NCBI GenBank assembly: GCA_016195805.1
Contig: JACPYT010000009.1
Coordinates: 186,001-250,000 of the forward strand
DNA: 64,000 nt
From: Hydrogenophilales bacterium
GTDB taxonomy: Bacteria; Pseudomonadota; Gammaproteobacteria; Burkholderiales; Thiobacillaceae
Direction of reading: 5' to 3'
The notes under the pieces were generated by a model. That model was not told the origin of the DNA. It saw only the letters and a list, made by a program, of their open reading frames with translations, and searched no databases. The translations under genes and the position numbers were made by a program. This document shows, one piece after another, positions 30,171 through 42,621 of the stretch; the stretch's first letter is position 1, and each line of letters begins with the position of its first letter.

Positions 30171-30943
30171 CGGATGATGCCGCGCTCGGCGCGCGCGAGG
30201 AAATCCAGCAGTTGCCGCACTTCGGCGTGCTTCGCTGCCTCGGGCTCAAGTTTGGCCTGCGCCTCGGTCAGCGTGTTGCCCTCGCGGTAGAGAACCTTGT
30301 ACGCGCGCTTCAGCGCGGTCAGCGATTCGGCGGAGAACCCGCGGCGCTTCAGGCCTTCGCCATTGAGGCCGTGCGGCGCGGCGGGATGGCCGGACGCCAT
30401 GACGAAGGGCGGGATATCCTTGAACACGACGGTGGACACGCCGGTCATGACGTGCGCGCCGATCTTGCAGAACTGGTGCACGCCGGTGAAACCGCCGAGG
30501 ATCGCCCAGTCGCCGACTTCCACATGGCCTGCGAGCGAGGCATTGTTGGCAAAGATGGTGTGGTCGCCCACCACGCAGTCGTGCGCGATGTGGACGTAGG
30601 CCATGATCCAGTTGTGGCTGCCGAGGGTGGTGACACCGCGGTCCTGCGCGGTGCCGGTATTGAAGGTGCAGAATTCGCGGATGACGTTGTCGTCGCCGAT
30701 TTCCAGGCGGGTCGGCTCGCCTGCGTATTTCTTGTCCTGCGGCGCCTCGCCGAGCGAGACGAAGTGGAAGATCTTGTTGCGTGCACCAATCCGGGTATGG
30801 CCGGTGATGACGGCATGCGCGCCGACCGTGGTACCCGCACCGATCTCGACGTGCTCGCCGACGATCGTGTAAGGGCCGATTTCGACGTCGTCGGCAAGCC
30901 GCGCGCCCGACGCGACCAGCGCGGTGGGATGAATCGTCGCCAT
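30167..30943 (-). CDS. lpxA: UDP-N-acetylglucosamine acyltransferase
   Basis: First enzyme of lipid A synthesis; acylates UDP-GlcNAc with a 3-hydroxyacyl-ACP. 258 residues, left-handed beta-helix of hexapeptide repeats (IHPTALVASGARLADDVEIG onward), with the catalytic His in YVHIAHDCVVGDH and a C-terminal helical cap (LKRAYKVLYR). One base separates its start from fabZ's stop. Confidence 0.96.
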   Translation of the reverse strand: MATIHPTALVASGARLADDVEIGPYTIVGEHVEIGAGTTVGAHAVITGHTRIGARNKIFHFVSLGEAPQDKKYAGEPTRLEIGDDNVIREFCTFNTGTAQDRGVTTLGSHNWIMAYVHIAHDCVVGDHTIFANNASLAGHVEVGDWAILGGFTGVHQFCKIGAHVMTGVSTVVFKDIPPFVMASGHPAAPHGLNGEGLKRRGFSAESLTALKRAYKVLYREGNTLTEAQAKLEPEAAKHAEVRQLLDFLARAERGIIR

Positions 30944-30944
30944 G

Positions 30945-31388
30945 TCAGGCCTTGTCGCGCAGGGTCGCCATCAGTTCGGCTTCGGCCACCAGCGCGCCGT
31001 CGACTTCGGCGCGCCCGGTGTATTTCCAGATGCCGCGCATCTCGCGCACGATCTCGGCCTTGAGTACCAGCTGGTCGCCCGGCTTGACCGGCTTCTTGAA
31101 GCGCGCATTGTCGATGCCGGCAAAGTAGATGATGCCGATCTGCTCCGGCGTGTAGTTCTTGGTCTTGAACGACAGAATCCCAGCCGCCTGCGCCATCGCC
31201 TCCAGGATCAGCACGCCCGGCATCACCGGTGCACCCGGGAAATGGCCGGCAAAGAACGGCTCGTTGATGGTGACGTTCTTGATCGCGGTGATGGATTTGC
31301 CGAGTTCGAGTTCGGTGACCTTGTCGATCAGCAGGAAGGGGTAGCGGTGCGGCAGGTACTGCATGACCTGCTCAATGTCCATGATCAT
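30945..31388 (-). CDS. fabZ: 3-hydroxyacyl-[ACP] dehydratase FabZ
   Basis: Dehydrates 3-hydroxyacyl-ACP in fatty acid elongation and competes with LpxA for that substrate. 147 residues: [16 protein letters not shown], catalytic His in [16 protein letters not shown] and Glu in [10 protein letters not shown]. Start at 31388 (overlapping the lpxD stop) or two codons later at the second ATG. Confidence 0.96.
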   Translation of the reverse strand: MIMDIEQVMQYLPHRYPFLLIDKVTELELGKSITAIKNVTINEPFFAGHFPGAPVMPGVLILEAMAQAAGILSFKTKNYTPEQIGIIYFAGIDNARFKKPVKPGDQLVLKAEIVREMRGIWKYTGRAEVDGALVAEAELMATLRDKA

Positions 31389-32416
31389 GATTTGCTTTCC
31401 AGTTCGTTGAGGCGTTTTTCCAACTGCTTGATACGGTTCACGAGCTTGTCGAGGTTGCGCATGTGCACGGCGTTCTTCTGCCAGACCTCGTGCTCGGAGA
31501 ACGGCAGCGCCGAGGTGTAGGTACCCGGCTTGGGCAGCGATTTGGTGATCAGCGTGTTGGTCGAAATGCGGGTGCCGTCGGCGATCTCGATGTGGCCGAA
31601 GATCATCGCCGCGCCGCCGATGGTGCAGTGGCGGCCGATCTTTGCGCTGCCGGCGATCCCGGTGCAGGCGGCGATCGCGCTGTGCGCGCCGATGGTGACG
31701 TTGTGCGCGACCTGGATCAGGTTGTCGAGCTTGACCCCCTCCTCGATCACCGTGTCTTCCAGCGCACCACGGTCGATGGTGGTGCAGGCACCGATCTCGA
31801 CATCGTCGCCGATCCGCACGCGGCCGATCTGCGGGATCTTTTCCCAGCGGCCCTCGTTGGGCGCGAAACCGAAGCCGTCGGCGCCGATGACGCAGCCCGA
31901 ATGCAGGATCGCGCGGTCGCCGACTTCGCAGCGGTGATACACGGTGACGTTGGCGTGCAGCAGGCAGTCGGCGCCGATGCGGGCGTGGTCGCCGACGACG
32001 CAGTTGGGGCCGATGACCGTCCGTGCGCCGATACGCGCGCCGCCGCCGATCACCGCGCCGGCACCGATGCTGGCGTCGGCGGCGATCTCCGCATCCGGGG
32101 CGACCGTCGCCGCCGGGTGGATGCCTGCAGGCGGACGCGGCGGCGGATTCAGCAAGGCCGAGACGCGTGCGAAATACAGATAGGGATTGGGCGTGAGGAT
32201 GCGCGGCAGCGCGGTGGCGTCGCGCGCGTCCGCCGGCAGGATGACGGCTGCGGCGCGCGTGTCGGTCAGCTGGGACAGGTATTTGGCCTGCGAAACAAAA
32301 CCGATTTCGCCGGCCTGCGCCTGGCCCAGCGGCGCAACCTGACGAATCGTGACGCTGCCGTCGCCCAGCAACTCTCCGCCAAAACGCGCGACCAGTTCGG
32401 TCAGCGTAAAGGCCAT
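31385..32416 (-). CDS. lpxD: UDP-3-O-acylglucosamine N-acyltransferase
   Basis: Third step of lipid A synthesis. 343 residues: N-terminal uridine-binding domain ([18 protein letters not shown]), hexapeptide-repeat helix ([20 protein letters not shown]), the family loop [16 protein letters not shown], catalytic His in [17 protein letters not shown], and a C-terminal coiled helix ([15 protein letters not shown]). Confidence 0.96.
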   Translation of the reverse strand: MAFTLTELVARFGGELLGDGSVTIRQVAPLGQAQAGEIGFVSQAKYLSQLTDTRAAAVILPADARDATALPRILTPNPYLYFARVSALLNPPPRPPAGIHPAATVAPDAEIAADASIGAGAVIGGGARIGARTVIGPNCVVGDHARIGADCLLHANVTVYHRCEVGDRAILHSGCVIGADGFGFAPNEGRWEKIPQIGRVRIGDDVEIGACTTIDRGALEDTVIEEGVKLDNLIQVAHNVTIGAHSAIAACTGIAGSAKIGRHCTIGGAAMIFGHIEIADGTRISTNTLITKSLPKPGTYTSALPFSEHEVWQKNAVHMRNLDKLVNRIKQLEKRLNELESKS

Positions 32417-32442
32417 CGGGCGCTTACTTCCCGCGCCTACTT

Positions 32443-32946
32443 TTATTTACCACCCAAGGCCTTCATCACCCGGTCGGTGATGTCGCTCTTGGGATCGACG
32501 TACACGGCCTGCTCGACGATCAGGTCGAATTTCTCGGCCTTGGCGATATCCTGGATCGCCTTGCGCGCACGTTCCTGGATCTGGCTCAGTTCTTCGTTGC
32601 GACGCAGGTTGAGGTCCTCCCGGAACTCGCGTCCCTTGCGCTGCAGCTCGACGTTGAGGTTGTTGAGGTCACGTTCCTTCGACTTGCGATCGCTGTCCGA
32701 CATGGTCACGCCATCCTTGTCGAGCTGCGCCTGCAGGTCGCGCGCCTGTTTGGCCATCTTCTGCAGTTCCTGGTCGCGCCCGGAAAATTCGCGCTCCAGC
32801 TTCTTCTGCGCGGCAATCGACAGGGGCGCCTCGCGTAGCAGCCGTTCGGTATTGACGAAGCCGATCTTGGTGTCGGCCAGGAGGGGACCGGCCGCAAACG
32901 CCGACGCGAGAATCAGGGAAACTGCAAGCTGCTTGAACTTCATCAT
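32443..32946 (-). CDS. skp: Periplasmic OmpH/Skp-family chaperone
   Basis: Trimeric 'jellyfish' chaperone that escorts unfolded outer-membrane proteins. 167 residues: signal peptide (about 1-24, cleaved near LLA/DTKIG), N-terminal strand [15 protein letters not shown], long coiled-coil arms (about 45-125), and C-terminal [25 protein letters not shown]. Lies between bamA and lpxD as in most proteobacteria. Confidence 0.92.
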   Translation of the reverse strand: MMKFKQLAVSLILASAFAAGPLLADTKIGFVNTERLLREAPLSIAAQKKLEREFSGRDQELQKMAKQARDLQAQLDKDGVTMSDSDRKSKERDLNNLNVELQRKGREFREDLNLRRNEELSQIQERARKAIQDIAKAEKFDLIVEQAVYVDPKSDITDRVMKALGGK

Positions 32947-32970
32947 GAATACTCCAGTAACGGCTTACCC

Positions 32971-35271
32971 TCAGAACACCTGGCCGAGGGTGAATTGAAA
33001 CACTTCAGACTTGTCGCCCGTCTTCCTGACCAGCGGTTGAGCCAGACTGAATTTGAGCGGACCCAGCGGCGAAACCCACAGCACGGCCACGCCGGCCGAA
33101 TAACGTAAGTCCCCGAACGAAAAACTCTGGTACTGGTTGTTCACGTCGAAGGGACCGAACGAGGCGCCCGTGTCGACAAAGACCGACATGCGCAGCGACT
33201 GCTCGTCCTTCACACCCGGCAAGGGGAAGAAGAGTTCCGCGTTGCCGACGATGCGTTCGTTGCCGCCGAGCGCATCGCCATTGATATCCTTGGGCCCCAG
33301 GGTACCGTTCTTGAAGCCGCGCACAGAACTGTTGCCGCCCGCGTAGAAATTCTTGAAGAATGGCAGCGGCTTGCCGGACAACCCATCGCCGTACCCAAGC
33401 TCGCCATTCAGCATGAGCGTGAAGTTTCTCCCCAGCGGGAAGTATTGCTGATGCTGGAAGGTCAGCTTGTAGTATTGCAGGCTGCCCGCCGGCGTGCCGA
33501 TCTCTGCAGCCACCCGCTGCAGCAGGCCCTTGGTCGGGAACAGATAGCTGTTGCGGGTATCGCGCGCCCAGGACGTATCGAAGCGCAACGTGTCGTTGTT
33601 GCTGCCAAAGGTGTTGACGAAATTGAGGTACTGCACCGGGCTGGCCGACGTCGTGGTGATCTGGGTCTGCTCGTAGGTCAGGCCGAAGGAAATGAAGTCG
33701 CGCTCGTTGATCGGCAAGCCCAGACGCGCACCAGCGCCGTAGGTGGACGTCTTGTACGGGCTGACGCTGGAAAGCGAGGTCGCATCGACGTCGCGCCGGT
33801 ACAGGTCGTAGCCCAGACTGACGCCGTCGATGGTGTAGTAGGGGTTGGTGTACGACAGCGCATAGACCTTGTTGACGCTGCCCGAGTTGATCTGCGCCGA
33901 CAGCCGGTTGCCGGTGCCGAACACGTTGTTCTGCGAGACCGAACCGGAGAGCACCAGGCCCTCGGACGACGAGAAGCCGGCGCCCACCATGATGCTGCCG
34001 GTGGACTTCTCGGTCACGCCCACGTTGACGTCGACCTGGTCGGTGGTGCCCTGCACCGCCGGGGTCTCGATATTCACTTCGTTGAAATAACCCAGGCGAT
34101 TGAGGCGATCGCGCGAAAGGTTGATCTTCGCGGCGTCGTAATACGCACCTTCCATCTGACGCACTTCACGGCGCACCACTTCATCGCGGGTTTTGGTGTT
34201 GCCCGACACGTTGACGCGGTTCACGTACACACGGCGGCCCGGATCGACGAACAGGGTGAACGCGACCGTGTGCTTCTCCTTGTCGAGATCGGGCACGGCG
34301 TTGACGTTGGCAAACGCATAGCCGTCGTTGCCGAGACGGTCACCGATGGCTTTGGTGGTCTCGGTCAGGCGATCGCGCGCGAACACCTCGCCCGGCTTGA
34401 TGGTGACGAGCTTTTTCAGCTCGGCTTCCGGCACCAGCATCTGCCCGGCCAGCTTGACGTCGGACACCCTGTATTGCGGCCCTTCGGTCACGTTGACGGT
34501 GATGTAGATGCCTTGCTTGTCGGGTGAGATCGACACCTGGGTGGAATCGACGTTGAATTCGAGATAGCCGCGATTGAGGTAGAACGAGCGCAGGGCTTCG
34601 ATGTCACCGGCCAGGCGCGTCTTGGAATACTGGTCGTTCTTGGTGTACCAGGTCAGCCAGCCCGGCGTAGTCGAAGTGAACTGCTTCAGCAGTTCCTTTT
34701 CCTTGAACGCGTGGTTTCCGACGATGTTGATCTGCTGGATTTTCGCGCTCTGCCCTTCCACCACGTCGAACTGCACGGCGACCCGGTTGCGCTCCAGCGG
34801 GGTCAGGGTGGACTTGATCTCGACTGCATACTTGCCGCGGTTGAAGTATTGCCGCTGCAGTTCCTGCTCGGCCTTGTCCAGCAAGGAGCGGTCGAGCACA
34901 CGGCCCTCGGCCAGCCCGGTGTCCTTGAGCCCCTTCTTCAAATCATCCTGCGAAAACTCCTTGATGCCGTTCAGGGTGATCTTGGCGATCGAGGGGCGCT
35001 CTTCAACCGTGACGATCACCACACCATCGCGCGCTTCCAGCCGCACGTCCTTGAAAAAACCGGTGGCATACAGCGCCTTGATCGCTGCAGCGGTTTTCTC
35101 ATCGGTCATCGTATCGCCGACCTTGACCGGCAGATAGCTGAACACCGTGCCCGCCTCGGTGCGCTGGATCCCTTCGACCCGGATGTCCTTGACGACAAAC
35201 GGCTCCGCGGCGAACACGGGTTGCGCGGCGAGTACGGCAGCAAGGGCAAGCGTCAAACGGTTCAGGGTCAT
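32971..35271 (-). CDS. bamA: Outer-membrane protein assembly factor BamA
   Basis: Central barrel of the BAM complex. 766 residues from the ATG at 35271 ([21 protein letters not shown]); an ATG 12 bp upstream overlaps the rseP stop and is possible. Signal peptide about 1-21, five POTRA domains ([17 protein letters not shown] to about 420) and the 16-strand barrel with loop-6 motif [14 protein letters not shown] and C-terminal [10 protein letters not shown], whose terminal Phe is the usual assembly signal. Functions with BamD (20356-21183) and downstream of TamA-like relatives in the same family. Confidence 0.97.
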   Translation of the reverse strand: MTLNRLTLALAAVLAAQPVFAAEPFVVKDIRVEGIQRTEAGTVFSYLPVKVGDTMTDEKTAAAIKALYATGFFKDVRLEARDGVVIVTVEERPSIAKITLNGIKEFSQDDLKKGLKDTGLAEGRVLDRSLLDKAEQELQRQYFNRGKYAVEIKSTLTPLERNRVAVQFDVVEGQSAKIQQINIVGNHAFKEKELLKQFTSTTPGWLTWYTKNDQYSKTRLAGDIEALRSFYLNRGYLEFNVDSTQVSISPDKQGIYITVNVTEGPQYRVSDVKLAGQMLVPEAELKKLVTIKPGEVFARDRLTETTKAIGDRLGNDGYAFANVNAVPDLDKEKHTVAFTLFVDPGRRVYVNRVNVSGNTKTRDEVVRREVRQMEGAYYDAAKINLSRDRLNRLGYFNEVNIETPAVQGTTDQVDVNVGVTEKSTGSIMVGAGFSSSEGLVLSGSVSQNNVFGTGNRLSAQINSGSVNKVYALSYTNPYYTIDGVSLGYDLYRRDVDATSLSSVSPYKTSTYGAGARLGLPINERDFISFGLTYEQTQITTTSASPVQYLNFVNTFGSNNDTLRFDTSWARDTRNSYLFPTKGLLQRVAAEIGTPAGSLQYYKLTFQHQQYFPLGRNFTLMLNGELGYGDGLSGKPLPFFKNFYAGGNSSVRGFKNGTLGPKDINGDALGGNERIVGNAELFFPLPGVKDEQSLRMSVFVDTGASFGPFDVNNQYQSFSFGDLRYSAGVAVLWVSPLGPLKFSLAQPLVRKTGDKSEVFQFTLGQVF

Positions 35272-35279
35272 GGTTGTTA

Positions 35280-36632
35280 TCATCCGCCTACCAGGCGTTG
35301 CAAATCGTTGAACAGTGCAAACGACATCAGCAGGAGCAAAAGCGCCATGCCGATCCGGCTGCCTATTTCCATGGTGCGTTCGGACACCGGGCGACCGGTC
35401 AAAACTTCGGCAACATAATACATGAGGTGTCCCCCATCCAACAGCGGGACGGGCAGCAGATTCAGCACGCCCAGACTCACGCTCACCAGCGCCAGAAATC
35501 CGACGAAGCTGATCCATCCGAGCGTGGCGCTCTGGCCGGCGTAATCGGCAATGGTCAACGGACCCGACAGGTTCTTCCAGGACACCTGCCCCAGCACCAT
35601 GCGTCCCATCATCTCCAGCGTGAACAAGCTCATTTCCCAAGTTTTTCCGGCGCCCCGTTGCAGCGCCTCGAGCGGCCCGTAACGCACCTCGGTCATCAGC
35701 GCGTCGAACACCGCCTCGTCGACCTTGGGACCGGCACCGATCTTGCCGACACGCTGGCCTTTTTCATCCACCGTATCGGGTACGACCGTCAATTCGCCGC
35801 GTTGTCCCTGCCGCTCATAACCGATACGCAAGGGTTGCGATGGATGCTGGCGAATCAGTTTCACCCAGTCCTGCCAGTTCGCCACGAATTGCCCATCAGC
35901 GGCGACCAGCCGGTCCCCGGTCTGAAAGCCGGCGCGCGCGGCGGCGCCACCGGGCAGTACCTCGCCGATGACCGGCTCGATCTCGGGGTCGTAACGCACG
36001 ATCCCCAGCGGGCGCAGGGTGTCCCGTTCCAGATTCTCGGTTTCCATGGGCGGCGCGTCGAGTTGCACGCTGCGGCCATCGGCCAGGTCCAGTTCGATCG
36101 GATCACCCGCCACGCCGGCGCGCAGCAGTTCCAGCCGCAGATCCTGGAACGACGGGGTATCGGCGCCATTGACGCGGCGGATCTCATCGCCCGCCACCAG
36201 TCCGGCCTGCGCTGCCGGGGTGCCTGCCGGCGGCTCGCCTACCAGTGGCTTCATCGCAGGCATGCCGTGCAGGAACAGCGCCCAGTAGAACACGATGGCA
36301 AGCAGGAAATTGGCGATGGGCCCCGCCGCGACGATGCCGATGCGGCGCCAGACGGTCGCCCGGTTGAAACTGCGATACGCCTCGGCAGCAGGGACCACCC
36401 CCTCGCGTTCGTCGAGCATTTTGACGTAGCCGCCGAACGGCAGCAGGGCCAGCGTCCATTCGGTCTGGTCACGGCCGAAGCGGCGGCTCAGCAGGGGTTT
36501 GCCGAAGCCGAGCGAGAAACGCAGCACCTTGACGCCGGCCAGCCGCGCCGCGAGGTAATGGCCGAACTCGTGTGCCACCACCAGAATGGCGATGGCGACC
36601 AGGAACCACACTGTCGTATGCAACACGCTCAT
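35280..36632 (-). CDS. rseP: Site-2 intramembrane protease RseP
   Basis: Cuts anti-sigma factor RseA and remnant signal peptides in the inner membrane. 450 residues from ATG 36632, which overlaps the dxr stop. Zinc motif HEFGH at residues 21-25 in TM1, second metal motif [11 protein letters not shown] near 400, and two PDZ domains between ([14 protein letters not shown] and [14 protein letters not shown]). Links the envelope stress response to the adjoining bamA. Confidence 0.96.
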   Translation of the reverse strand: MSVLHTTVWFLVAIAILVVAHEFGHYLAARLAGVKVLRFSLGFGKPLLSRRFGRDQTEWTLALLPFGGYVKMLDEREGVVPAAEAYRSFNRATVWRRIGIVAAGPIANFLLAIVFYWALFLHGMPAMKPLVGEPPAGTPAAQAGLVAGDEIRRVNGADTPSFQDLRLELLRAGVAGDPIELDLADGRSVQLDAPPMETENLERDTLRPLGIVRYDPEIEPVIGEVLPGGAAARAGFQTGDRLVAADGQFVANWQDWVKLIRQHPSQPLRIGYERQGQRGELTVVPDTVDEKGQRVGKIGAGPKVDEAVFDALMTEVRYGPLEALQRGAGKTWEMSLFTLEMMGRMVLGQVSWKNLSGPLTIADYAGQSATLGWISFVGFLALVSVSLGVLNLLPVPLLDGGHLMYYVAEVLTGRPVSERTMEIGSRIGMALLLLLMSFALFNDLQRLVGG

Positions 36633-37825
36633 GCGCAGGCCTCCAGATAGGCAGCTGCCACGCTGCGCGCCTGGCGGTCCGCCTCGAGCAGGTCTTCCAG
36701 GGTGTCGGCCGGGCCGCCCGCCAGCGTGTCCAGCGCATGGGCGATGCTGGCGGCGATGGCGTTGAAGGAAGCGGCGCCATCGAGGAAACGCGCAACCGCG
36801 ACCTCGTTGGCGGCATTCAGCACCGCCGCGGCGTTGCCCCCCATAGCGAGCGCGTCGAACGCCAGCTGCAGGCAGGGGAAGCGCGTCGTGTCGGGCGCCT
36901 CGAAGGTCAACTGCCTGCCCATCAGTTCCAGCGCCGACACGCCGGCATCGATGCGCTCGGGAAAGCCCAGCGCGTAGGCGATCGGCGTGCGCATGTCGGG
37001 CGTGCCCATCTGCGCGATCACCGAGCCGTCGGCGTACTCGACCATCGAATGCACGATGCTCTGCGGATGCACCACCACCTTGATCTGCTCGGGACGGGCA
37101 TTGAACAGCCAGCGCGCCTCGATCACCTCGAGGCCCTTGTTCATCAGGCTGGCCGAGTCGACCGAAATCTTCTTGCCCATCACCCAGTTGGGGTGCGCCA
37201 CCGCCTGGGCGGGGGTGGCGGCCGCGATCGCTTCCGCCGACAGGGTGCGGAACGGACCGCCGGACGCGGTGAGCCACAGCGCCTTCACCCCGGCGCGCTG
37301 AAAGTCGCCGTCGAAGTCGCGCGGCAGCGCCTGGAAGATCGCGTTGTGTTCGGAGTCGATCGGCAGCAGTTCGGCGCCGCTGGCGGCGATGGCGTCCATG
37401 AACAACTGGCCGGACACCACCAGGGTTTCCTTGTTGGCCAGCAGAATCCGCTTGCCCGCCTGGGCCGCCGCCAGCGTGGCCGGCAAGCCCGCCGCACCCA
37501 CGATCGCCGCCATCACGGTGTCGACTGCGGGCGCGGTCGCCACCTCGGTCAACGCGGCGTCGCCCTCGAGCACCTCGACCGCCAGGCCTTCGGCAGCGAC
37601 CCGGTCGCGCAGCGCCGCGGCGGCGGCAGGCTCGCTCATCACCGCAAAGCGCGGCCGATGGGTACGGCACTGTTCCAGCATGCGCTCGACCTGGGTCGCG
37701 CCGGTCAGCGCGAAGACGTCGAAACGATCGGGATGGCGCGCCACCACGTCGAGCGTGTTGACGCCGATGGTGCCGGTGGCACCCAGAATGGTGAGGACAC
37801 GCGGTTTCGGGCCGCTTTTATTCAT
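36629..37825 (-). CDS. dxr: 1-deoxy-D-xylulose 5-phosphate reductoisomerase
   Basis: Second enzyme of the MEP isoprenoid pathway, feeding the neighbouring uppS. 398 residues from ATG 37825 (overlapping the cdsA stop, ATGA). NADPH loop [16 protein letters not shown], metal-binding [15 protein letters not shown], active-site loop [11 protein letters not shown], and [27 protein letters not shown] 18 bp upstream is a weaker start. Confidence 0.96.
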   Translation of the reverse strand: MNKSGPKPRVLTILGATGTIGVNTLDVVARHPDRFDVFALTGATQVERMLEQCRTHRPRFAVMSEPAAAAALRDRVAAEGLAVEVLEGDAALTEVATAPAVDTVMAAIVGAAGLPATLAAAQAGKRILLANKETLVVSGQLFMDAIAASGAELLPIDSEHNAIFQALPRDFDGDFQRAGVKALWLTASGGPFRTLSAEAIAAATPAQAVAHPNWVMGKKISVDSASLMNKGLEVIEARWLFNARPEQIKVVVHPQSIVHSMVEYADGSVIAQMGTPDMRTPIAYALGFPERIDAGVSALELMGRQLTFEAPDTTRFPCLQLAFDALAMGGNAAAVLNAANEVAVARFLDGAASFNAIAASIAHALDTLAGGPADTLEDLLEADRQARSVAAAYLEACA

Positions 37826-38628
37826 GTGGAGCGCTCCAGCCACATCAACATGCCCGTGGCGATCGGCAGCGTCGAGGTCAACGCATCGATCCGGTCAAGC
37901 ACGCCGCCATGGCCGGGCAGCGTGTCGCCGCTGTCCTTCATGCCCGACACACGCTTGATCCAGGACTCGAACAGATCGCCCAGCACCGACAGGTAGAGCA
38001 GGCCGGACACCATGAGAAACAGCGGCCGAAAAGGCAGGGCACCCCACAGGCTCAGGGCGCTGACATACAGTGTCAGCGCGACGAACGCACCCGCCACGCC
38101 TTCCCAGGTCTTGCCGGGGCTGATGGCGGGCGCAAGTTTGTGTCGCCCGAAGAAACGCCCGGAAAAATAGGCTGCGGTATCGGCGATCCAGACGACCGCC
38201 ATTACGCCCAGCAGCACGGCAGGGCCGCGCGCCTGCAGATAGAGCAGCGCCGCCCAGGTCGGTAGCAGGACCACGACGCCGATCGCGGCGCGCACAAATG
38301 CGCGTGGCGCTTGCCAGCGTCCCAGCAGCCACAGGGGCGCAACGAGCAGCCAGAATGCGATGGCCAGCAGGATCAGAACAGTCTGGAACAGCGGCCACTC
38401 CGCGGTCAGGACATACGGCAAGGCCAGCGCACAAAGCGCCAGCAGCACCGCATAGGCGCGCGCAGTCAGCGGCGGGAAATGGCTCAGGCGCGCCCATTCG
38501 TAAGCGGCCAGGCCCACCACGCCCGCCATCAGGATCGCCCACAGCCATGCCGGCGCCCACAACGCGGCCGGCACGAACACGGCCAGCAGCAGCAGGGCTG
38601 TGCCTATCCGGCTGAGAAGCGGCGTCAT
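37822..38628 (-). CDS. cdsA: Phosphatidate cytidylyltransferase
   Basis: Makes CDP-diacylglycerol from phosphatidate and CTP. 268 residues, about eight membrane helices. Family signature near the C-terminus: SPGKTWEG, then [26 protein letters not shown]. Start at 38628 chosen because it leaves 22 bp to uppS and begins with a hydrophobic helix. Confidence 0.95.
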   Translation of the reverse strand: MTPLLSRIGTALLLLAVFVPAALWAPAWLWAILMAGVVGLAAYEWARLSHFPPLTARAYAVLLALCALALPYVLTAEWPLFQTVLILLAIAFWLLVAPLWLLGRWQAPRAFVRAAIGVVVLLPTWAALLYLQARGPAVLLGVMAVVWIADTAAYFSGRFFGRHKLAPAISPGKTWEGVAGAFVALTLYVSALSLWGALPFRPLFLMVSGLLYLSVLGDLFESWIKRVSGMKDSGDTLPGHGGVLDRIDALTSTLPIATGMLMWLERST

Positions 38629-38650
38629 GGATGCGGTGTCCGGCTTGCAG

Positions 38651-39421
<771 letters not shown>

Positions 39422-39991
39422 TCAGACTGCGAGCAGCTCTTTCTCTTTGTCGGCCAGCATCTTGTCGATTTCGCCGATGAACTTGTCCGTCAGCTTCTGC
39501 ACCTCGTCTTGGGTGCGGCGCTCTTCGTCTTCGGTCGCGGTCTTGGCCTTGACCATGTCCTTCAGCGTGCCGTTGGCGTCACGACGAACGTTGCGCACCG
39601 CGACGCGTGCGTTTTCCGCCTCGCCACGCACGACCTTGATCAGATCCTTGCGGCGTTCCTCGGTCAGCGCAGGCATGGGAACGCGGATGATGTCGCCGTG
39701 CGTCGCCGGGTTCAGGCCCAGATCGCCATCGCGAATCGCCTTCTCGATCTTGCCGACCATGTTTTTTTCGTACGGCTGCACACCCAGCGTACGCGAATCG
39801 ACCAGCGAGACGTTGGCCACCTGCGGCACCGGCGTCGGGTTGCCGTAGTAGTCGACCGTCACATGGTCGAGCAGGCCAGTGTGGGCGCGCCCCGTACGCA
39901 CCTTGGCCAGGTCGTTCTTCAGTGATTCCAGCGTCTTGCCCATCTTCTGCTCGGCAGACTGCTTGATTTCGGCGATGGTGGTTTCAGCCAT
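39422..39991 (-). CDS. frr: Ribosome recycling factor
   Basis: Splits post-termination ribosomes with EF-G. 189 residues (usually about 185). Three-helix/head architecture: [54 protein letters not shown], and a C-terminal helix with [18 protein letters not shown]. Fourth gene of the rpsB-tsf-pyrH-frr series. Confidence 0.97.
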   Translation of the reverse strand: MAETTIAEIKQSAEQKMGKTLESLKNDLAKVRTGRAHTGLLDHVTVDYYGNPTPVPQVANVSLVDSRTLGVQPYEKNMVGKIEKAIRDGDLGLNPATHGDIIRVPMPALTEERRKDLIKVVRGEAENARVAVRNVRRDANGTLKDMVKAKTATEDEERRTQDEVQKLTDKFIGEIDKMLADKEKELLAV

Positions 39992-40004
39992 ATCAACTCC
40001 TCAC

Positions 40005-40721
40005 TTAGCTTACCCGCGTGCCCTCGTCCTCACCCATCACCACGCGTTTCAGTGCGCCGGGCTTGAAGACGTTGAACACGACCAGGGACAGTTTCTGTTC
40101 GCGGCACAAGGCAAAGGCGGCGGTATCGAGCACGCCGAGATTGTTGGCGATCGCCTCGTCGAAGGTGAGCGTCTCGTAGCGGCGGGCGCTCGCGTCCTTC
40201 TTCGGATCGGCGGTGTAGACGCCATCGACCTTGGTCGCCTTCAGCAGCAGGTCGGCGCCGATCTCGGCCGCACGCAGCGCTGCCGCGGTGTCGGTGGTGA
40301 AGAAGGGATTGCCGGTGCCGCCGCCGAAGATGACCACTTTTCCGGCCTCCAGTTCACGCACGGCCGCGTCACGCTCGAAATCCTCGCCAAGATGGGCGAT
40401 GTGCACCGCAGTCTGCACGCGTGCCTCGACGCCCGCCTGCTGCAGCGCATCCTTCAGTGCCAACGCATTCATCACCGTGGCAAGCATGCCCATCGAGTCG
40501 GCCGTGGCACGGTTCATCCCGGACAGCGCGCCGGTAGCGCCACGGAACAGGTTACCGCCGCCGACCACGATGCCGACCTGCACGCCCAGCGCCACCACTT
40601 CGCGAATCTGACCGACAAAGCCGGCCATGGTTTCGGCGTGATAGCCAAAGCTGTCCGGCCCCATCAAGGCCTCGCCGGACAGCTTCAGCAGGATGCGACG
40701 GACAGGCGCCATATCAATCAT
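40005..40721 (-). CDS. pyrH: UMP kinase
   Basis: Phosphorylates UMP to UDP; hexameric and controlled by UTP/GTP. 238 residues of the amino-acid-kinase fold: [64 protein letters not shown] and [18 protein letters not shown]. Lies 12 bp from tsf. Confidence 0.97.
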   Translation of the reverse strand: MIDMAPVRRILLKLSGEALMGPDSFGYHAETMAGFVGQIREVVALGVQVGIVVGGGNLFRGATGALSGMNRATADSMGMLATVMNALALKDALQQAGVEARVQTAVHIAHLGEDFERDAAVRELEAGKVVIFGGGTGNPFFTTDTAAALRAAEIGADLLLKATKVDGVYTADPKKDASARRYETLTFDEAIANNLGVLDTAAFALCREQKLSLVVFNVFKPGALKRVVMGEDEGTRVS

Positions 40722-40733
40722 CTCCCTCGGCGA

Positions 40734-41606
40734 TCAGACCTTGGAGGCAGCAGCGACTTCAGCGGCGAAGTCGGTCACTTTCTTCTCGATGCCCTCGCCC
40801 ACCACATACATCACGAAGCCGTGGCACTGCGAGTTCTTCGACTTCAGCACCTGTTCGACGGTCTGCTTGTCGTCCTTGACGAAGGGCTGCGACAGCAGGG
40901 TGACTTCCTTGAGGAATTTCTGCACCGTGCCCTCGGCGATCTTCTCCAGCATGGCTTCCGGCTTGCCGGCTTCCTTGGCCTTCTCGATCGCGACGCGGCG
41001 CTCCGTATCAATGAGCTCCTGCGAGACGCCGGAGGCGTCCAGCGACTTCGGCTTGGACGCCGCGATGTGCATGGCGATGTCGCGCGCCAGCGCCTCGTCG
41101 CCGGTCACGTCGACCAGCACGCCGATCTTGCCGCCATGGACATAGCTGGCGAACTTGCCCTGGCCAGCCAGGCGCACGAAACGGCGCACCGACATGTTCT
41201 CGCCGATCTTGCCGACCAGTTCGGTGCGGAAGGCCTCCACCGTGCTGCCCTTGTAGGGCAACGCGGACAGCGCCGCGACGTCGGCCGGGTTCTGTTCCAG
41301 CACCATGCCGGCGAGCGCGTTGGACAGCGCCATGAAGTCGTCGTTCTTGGCCACGAAGTCGGTTTCGCAGTTGACTTCGACCATGGCGGCCGACTTGCCG
41401 TCAGCGCTGATGGCGATCGTCACCACGCCTTCGGCCGCCACGCGGCCGGCGCTCTTGGCGGCCTTGTTGCCGAAGCGCACGCGCAGGATTTCTTCCGCCT
41501 TCTGCATGTCGCCGCCGGCCTCGGACAGCGCCTTCTTGCAGTCCATCATCGGCGCATCGGTTTTCTCGCGCAGATCCTTGACCATGCTTGCAGTGATTTC
41601 TGCCAT
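40734..41606 (-). CDS. tsf: Translation elongation factor Ts
   Basis: Nucleotide exchange factor of EF-Tu. 290 residues from ATG 41606 ([20 protein letters not shown]). UBA-like N-domain with the [12 protein letters not shown] signature, core subdomains ([17 protein letters not shown], exact EF-Tu contact motif TDFV) and C-terminal module [18 protein letters not shown]. Confidence 0.97.
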   Translation of the reverse strand: MAEITASMVKDLREKTDAPMMDCKKALSEAGGDMQKAEEILRVRFGNKAAKSAGRVAAEGVVTIAISADGKSAAMVEVNCETDFVAKNDDFMALSNALAGMVLEQNPADVAALSALPYKGSTVEAFRTELVGKIGENMSVRRFVRLAGQGKFASYVHGGKIGVLVDVTGDEALARDIAMHIAASKPKSLDASGVSQELIDTERRVAIEKAKEAGKPEAMLEKIAEGTVQKFLKEVTLLSQPFVKDDKQTVEQVLKSKNSQCHGFVMYVVGEGIEKKVTDFAAEVAAASKV

Positions 41607-41664
41607 TTCGAACTCCCCAAGATTCAATTAAATACAGCCAGTTTCAAACGATTCAATACGGAAA

Positions 41665-41682
41665 GAGGGGCAGACGCCCCTC
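41665..41682 (-). terminator. Hairpin between rpsB and tsf (possible attenuator)
   Basis: GAGGGGC/GCCCCTC, a perfect 7-bp stem with a 4-nt loop. On the minus strand only TTTC follows, so at most a partial terminator; it could lower tsf expression relative to rpsB, as an attenuator does in E. coli. Confidence 0.45.
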
Positions 41683-41734
41683 CTCGAATACGCTCGCCGG
41701 GAAACCCATCCGGCGATGTTGCAGCGCGCCGCGT

Positions 41735-42478
41735 TTACTCGGCGGCCACGCCACCTTCTTCTTCCACCTCGACGAACTCTTCGCCGCCGGTGATCTCGCT
41801 GATCACCTGGGCACGGCCTTCCAACGCCGCATCGGCCATGCCACGGGCATACAGGCGGATCGCGCGCGCCGAGTCGTCGTTGCCGGGAACAATGTAGTCC
41901 ACGCCTTCCGGGCTGTTGTTGGTATCGACCACGCCGATCACCGGGATGCCCAGCTTCTTGGCCTCGACCACGGCGCCCTTCTGGTAACCGACGTCGATGA
42001 TGAAAATCGCATCGGGCAGGCCGCCCATTTCGCGGATGCCGCCCAGGCTGCGGTTGAGCTTGTCGACTTCGCGCTGCACCGTGAGGATTTCCTTCTTCGA
42101 CAGACGACCCGGTTCGGCCAGCGAGGCTTCCAAATCGTTCAGGCGCTTGATCGACTGCTTGACCGTCTTGAAGTTCGTCAGCATGCCACCCAGCCAACGC
42201 TGGTCGACATAAGGCATGCCGGCGCGCTGCGCTTCTTCGCGCACGATGTCGCGCGCGGCGCGCTTGGTGCCGACGAACAGCACGTTGCCCTTGTTGGCAG
42301 CCAGCTGACGGACGAATTTCTGCGCCTCCTGGAACATCGGCAGCGATTTTTCCAGGTTGACGATATGAATCTTGTTGCGATGGCCGAAGATGAACGGGGC
42401 CATCTTGGGGTTCCAGAAACGGGTCTGGTGACCGAAGTGGACACCGGCTTCCAGCATTTGACGCATGGTGACAGACAT
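41735..42478 (-). CDS. rpsB: 30S ribosomal protein S2
   Basis: 247 residues. Family segments [63 protein letters not shown] and [23 protein letters not shown] are intact; C-terminal acidic tail. Good ribosome-binding site (TTAGGAGAT). The 140-bp leader folds strongly; see the leader feature. Confidence 0.97.
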   Translation of the reverse strand: MSVTMRQMLEAGVHFGHQTRFWNPKMAPFIFGHRNKIHIVNLEKSLPMFQEAQKFVRQLAANKGNVLFVGTKRAARDIVREEAQRAGMPYVDQRWLGGMLTNFKTVKQSIKRLNDLEASLAEPGRLSKKEILTVQREVDKLNRSLGGIREMGGLPDAIFIIDVGYQKGAVVEAKKLGIPVIGVVDTNNSPEGVDYIVPGNDDSARAIRLYARGMADAALEGRAQVISEITGGEEFVEVEEEGGVAAE

Positions 42479-42488
42479 GAAAATCTCC

Positions 42489-42556
42489 TAAAGGGTTGAG
42501 CCTCCACCCGTCAGCAGCCGCGCGTCGTCTCAGTCCGGACGCGCCACCACCCTTTA
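42489..42556 (-). promoter_or_regulatory. Structured rpsB leader, possible S2 autoregulation site
   Basis: A perfect 8-bp inverted repeat (TAAAGGGT/ACCCTTTA at 42549-42556 and 42489-42496) encloses a second perfect 7-bp hairpin (GCGCGTC/GACGCGC). The proximal arm runs into the TTAGGAG ribosome-binding site, so closing the outer stem would hide it. Translational feedback by S2 is known in E. coli; sharing of the mechanism here is inference. Confidence 0.5.
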
Positions 42557-42621
42557 ATGACAGGTGTGCGAATTTGTCCGAACCATTCCGGACAGCCCGC
42601 AATTCTAATTCGAATGGGCGC

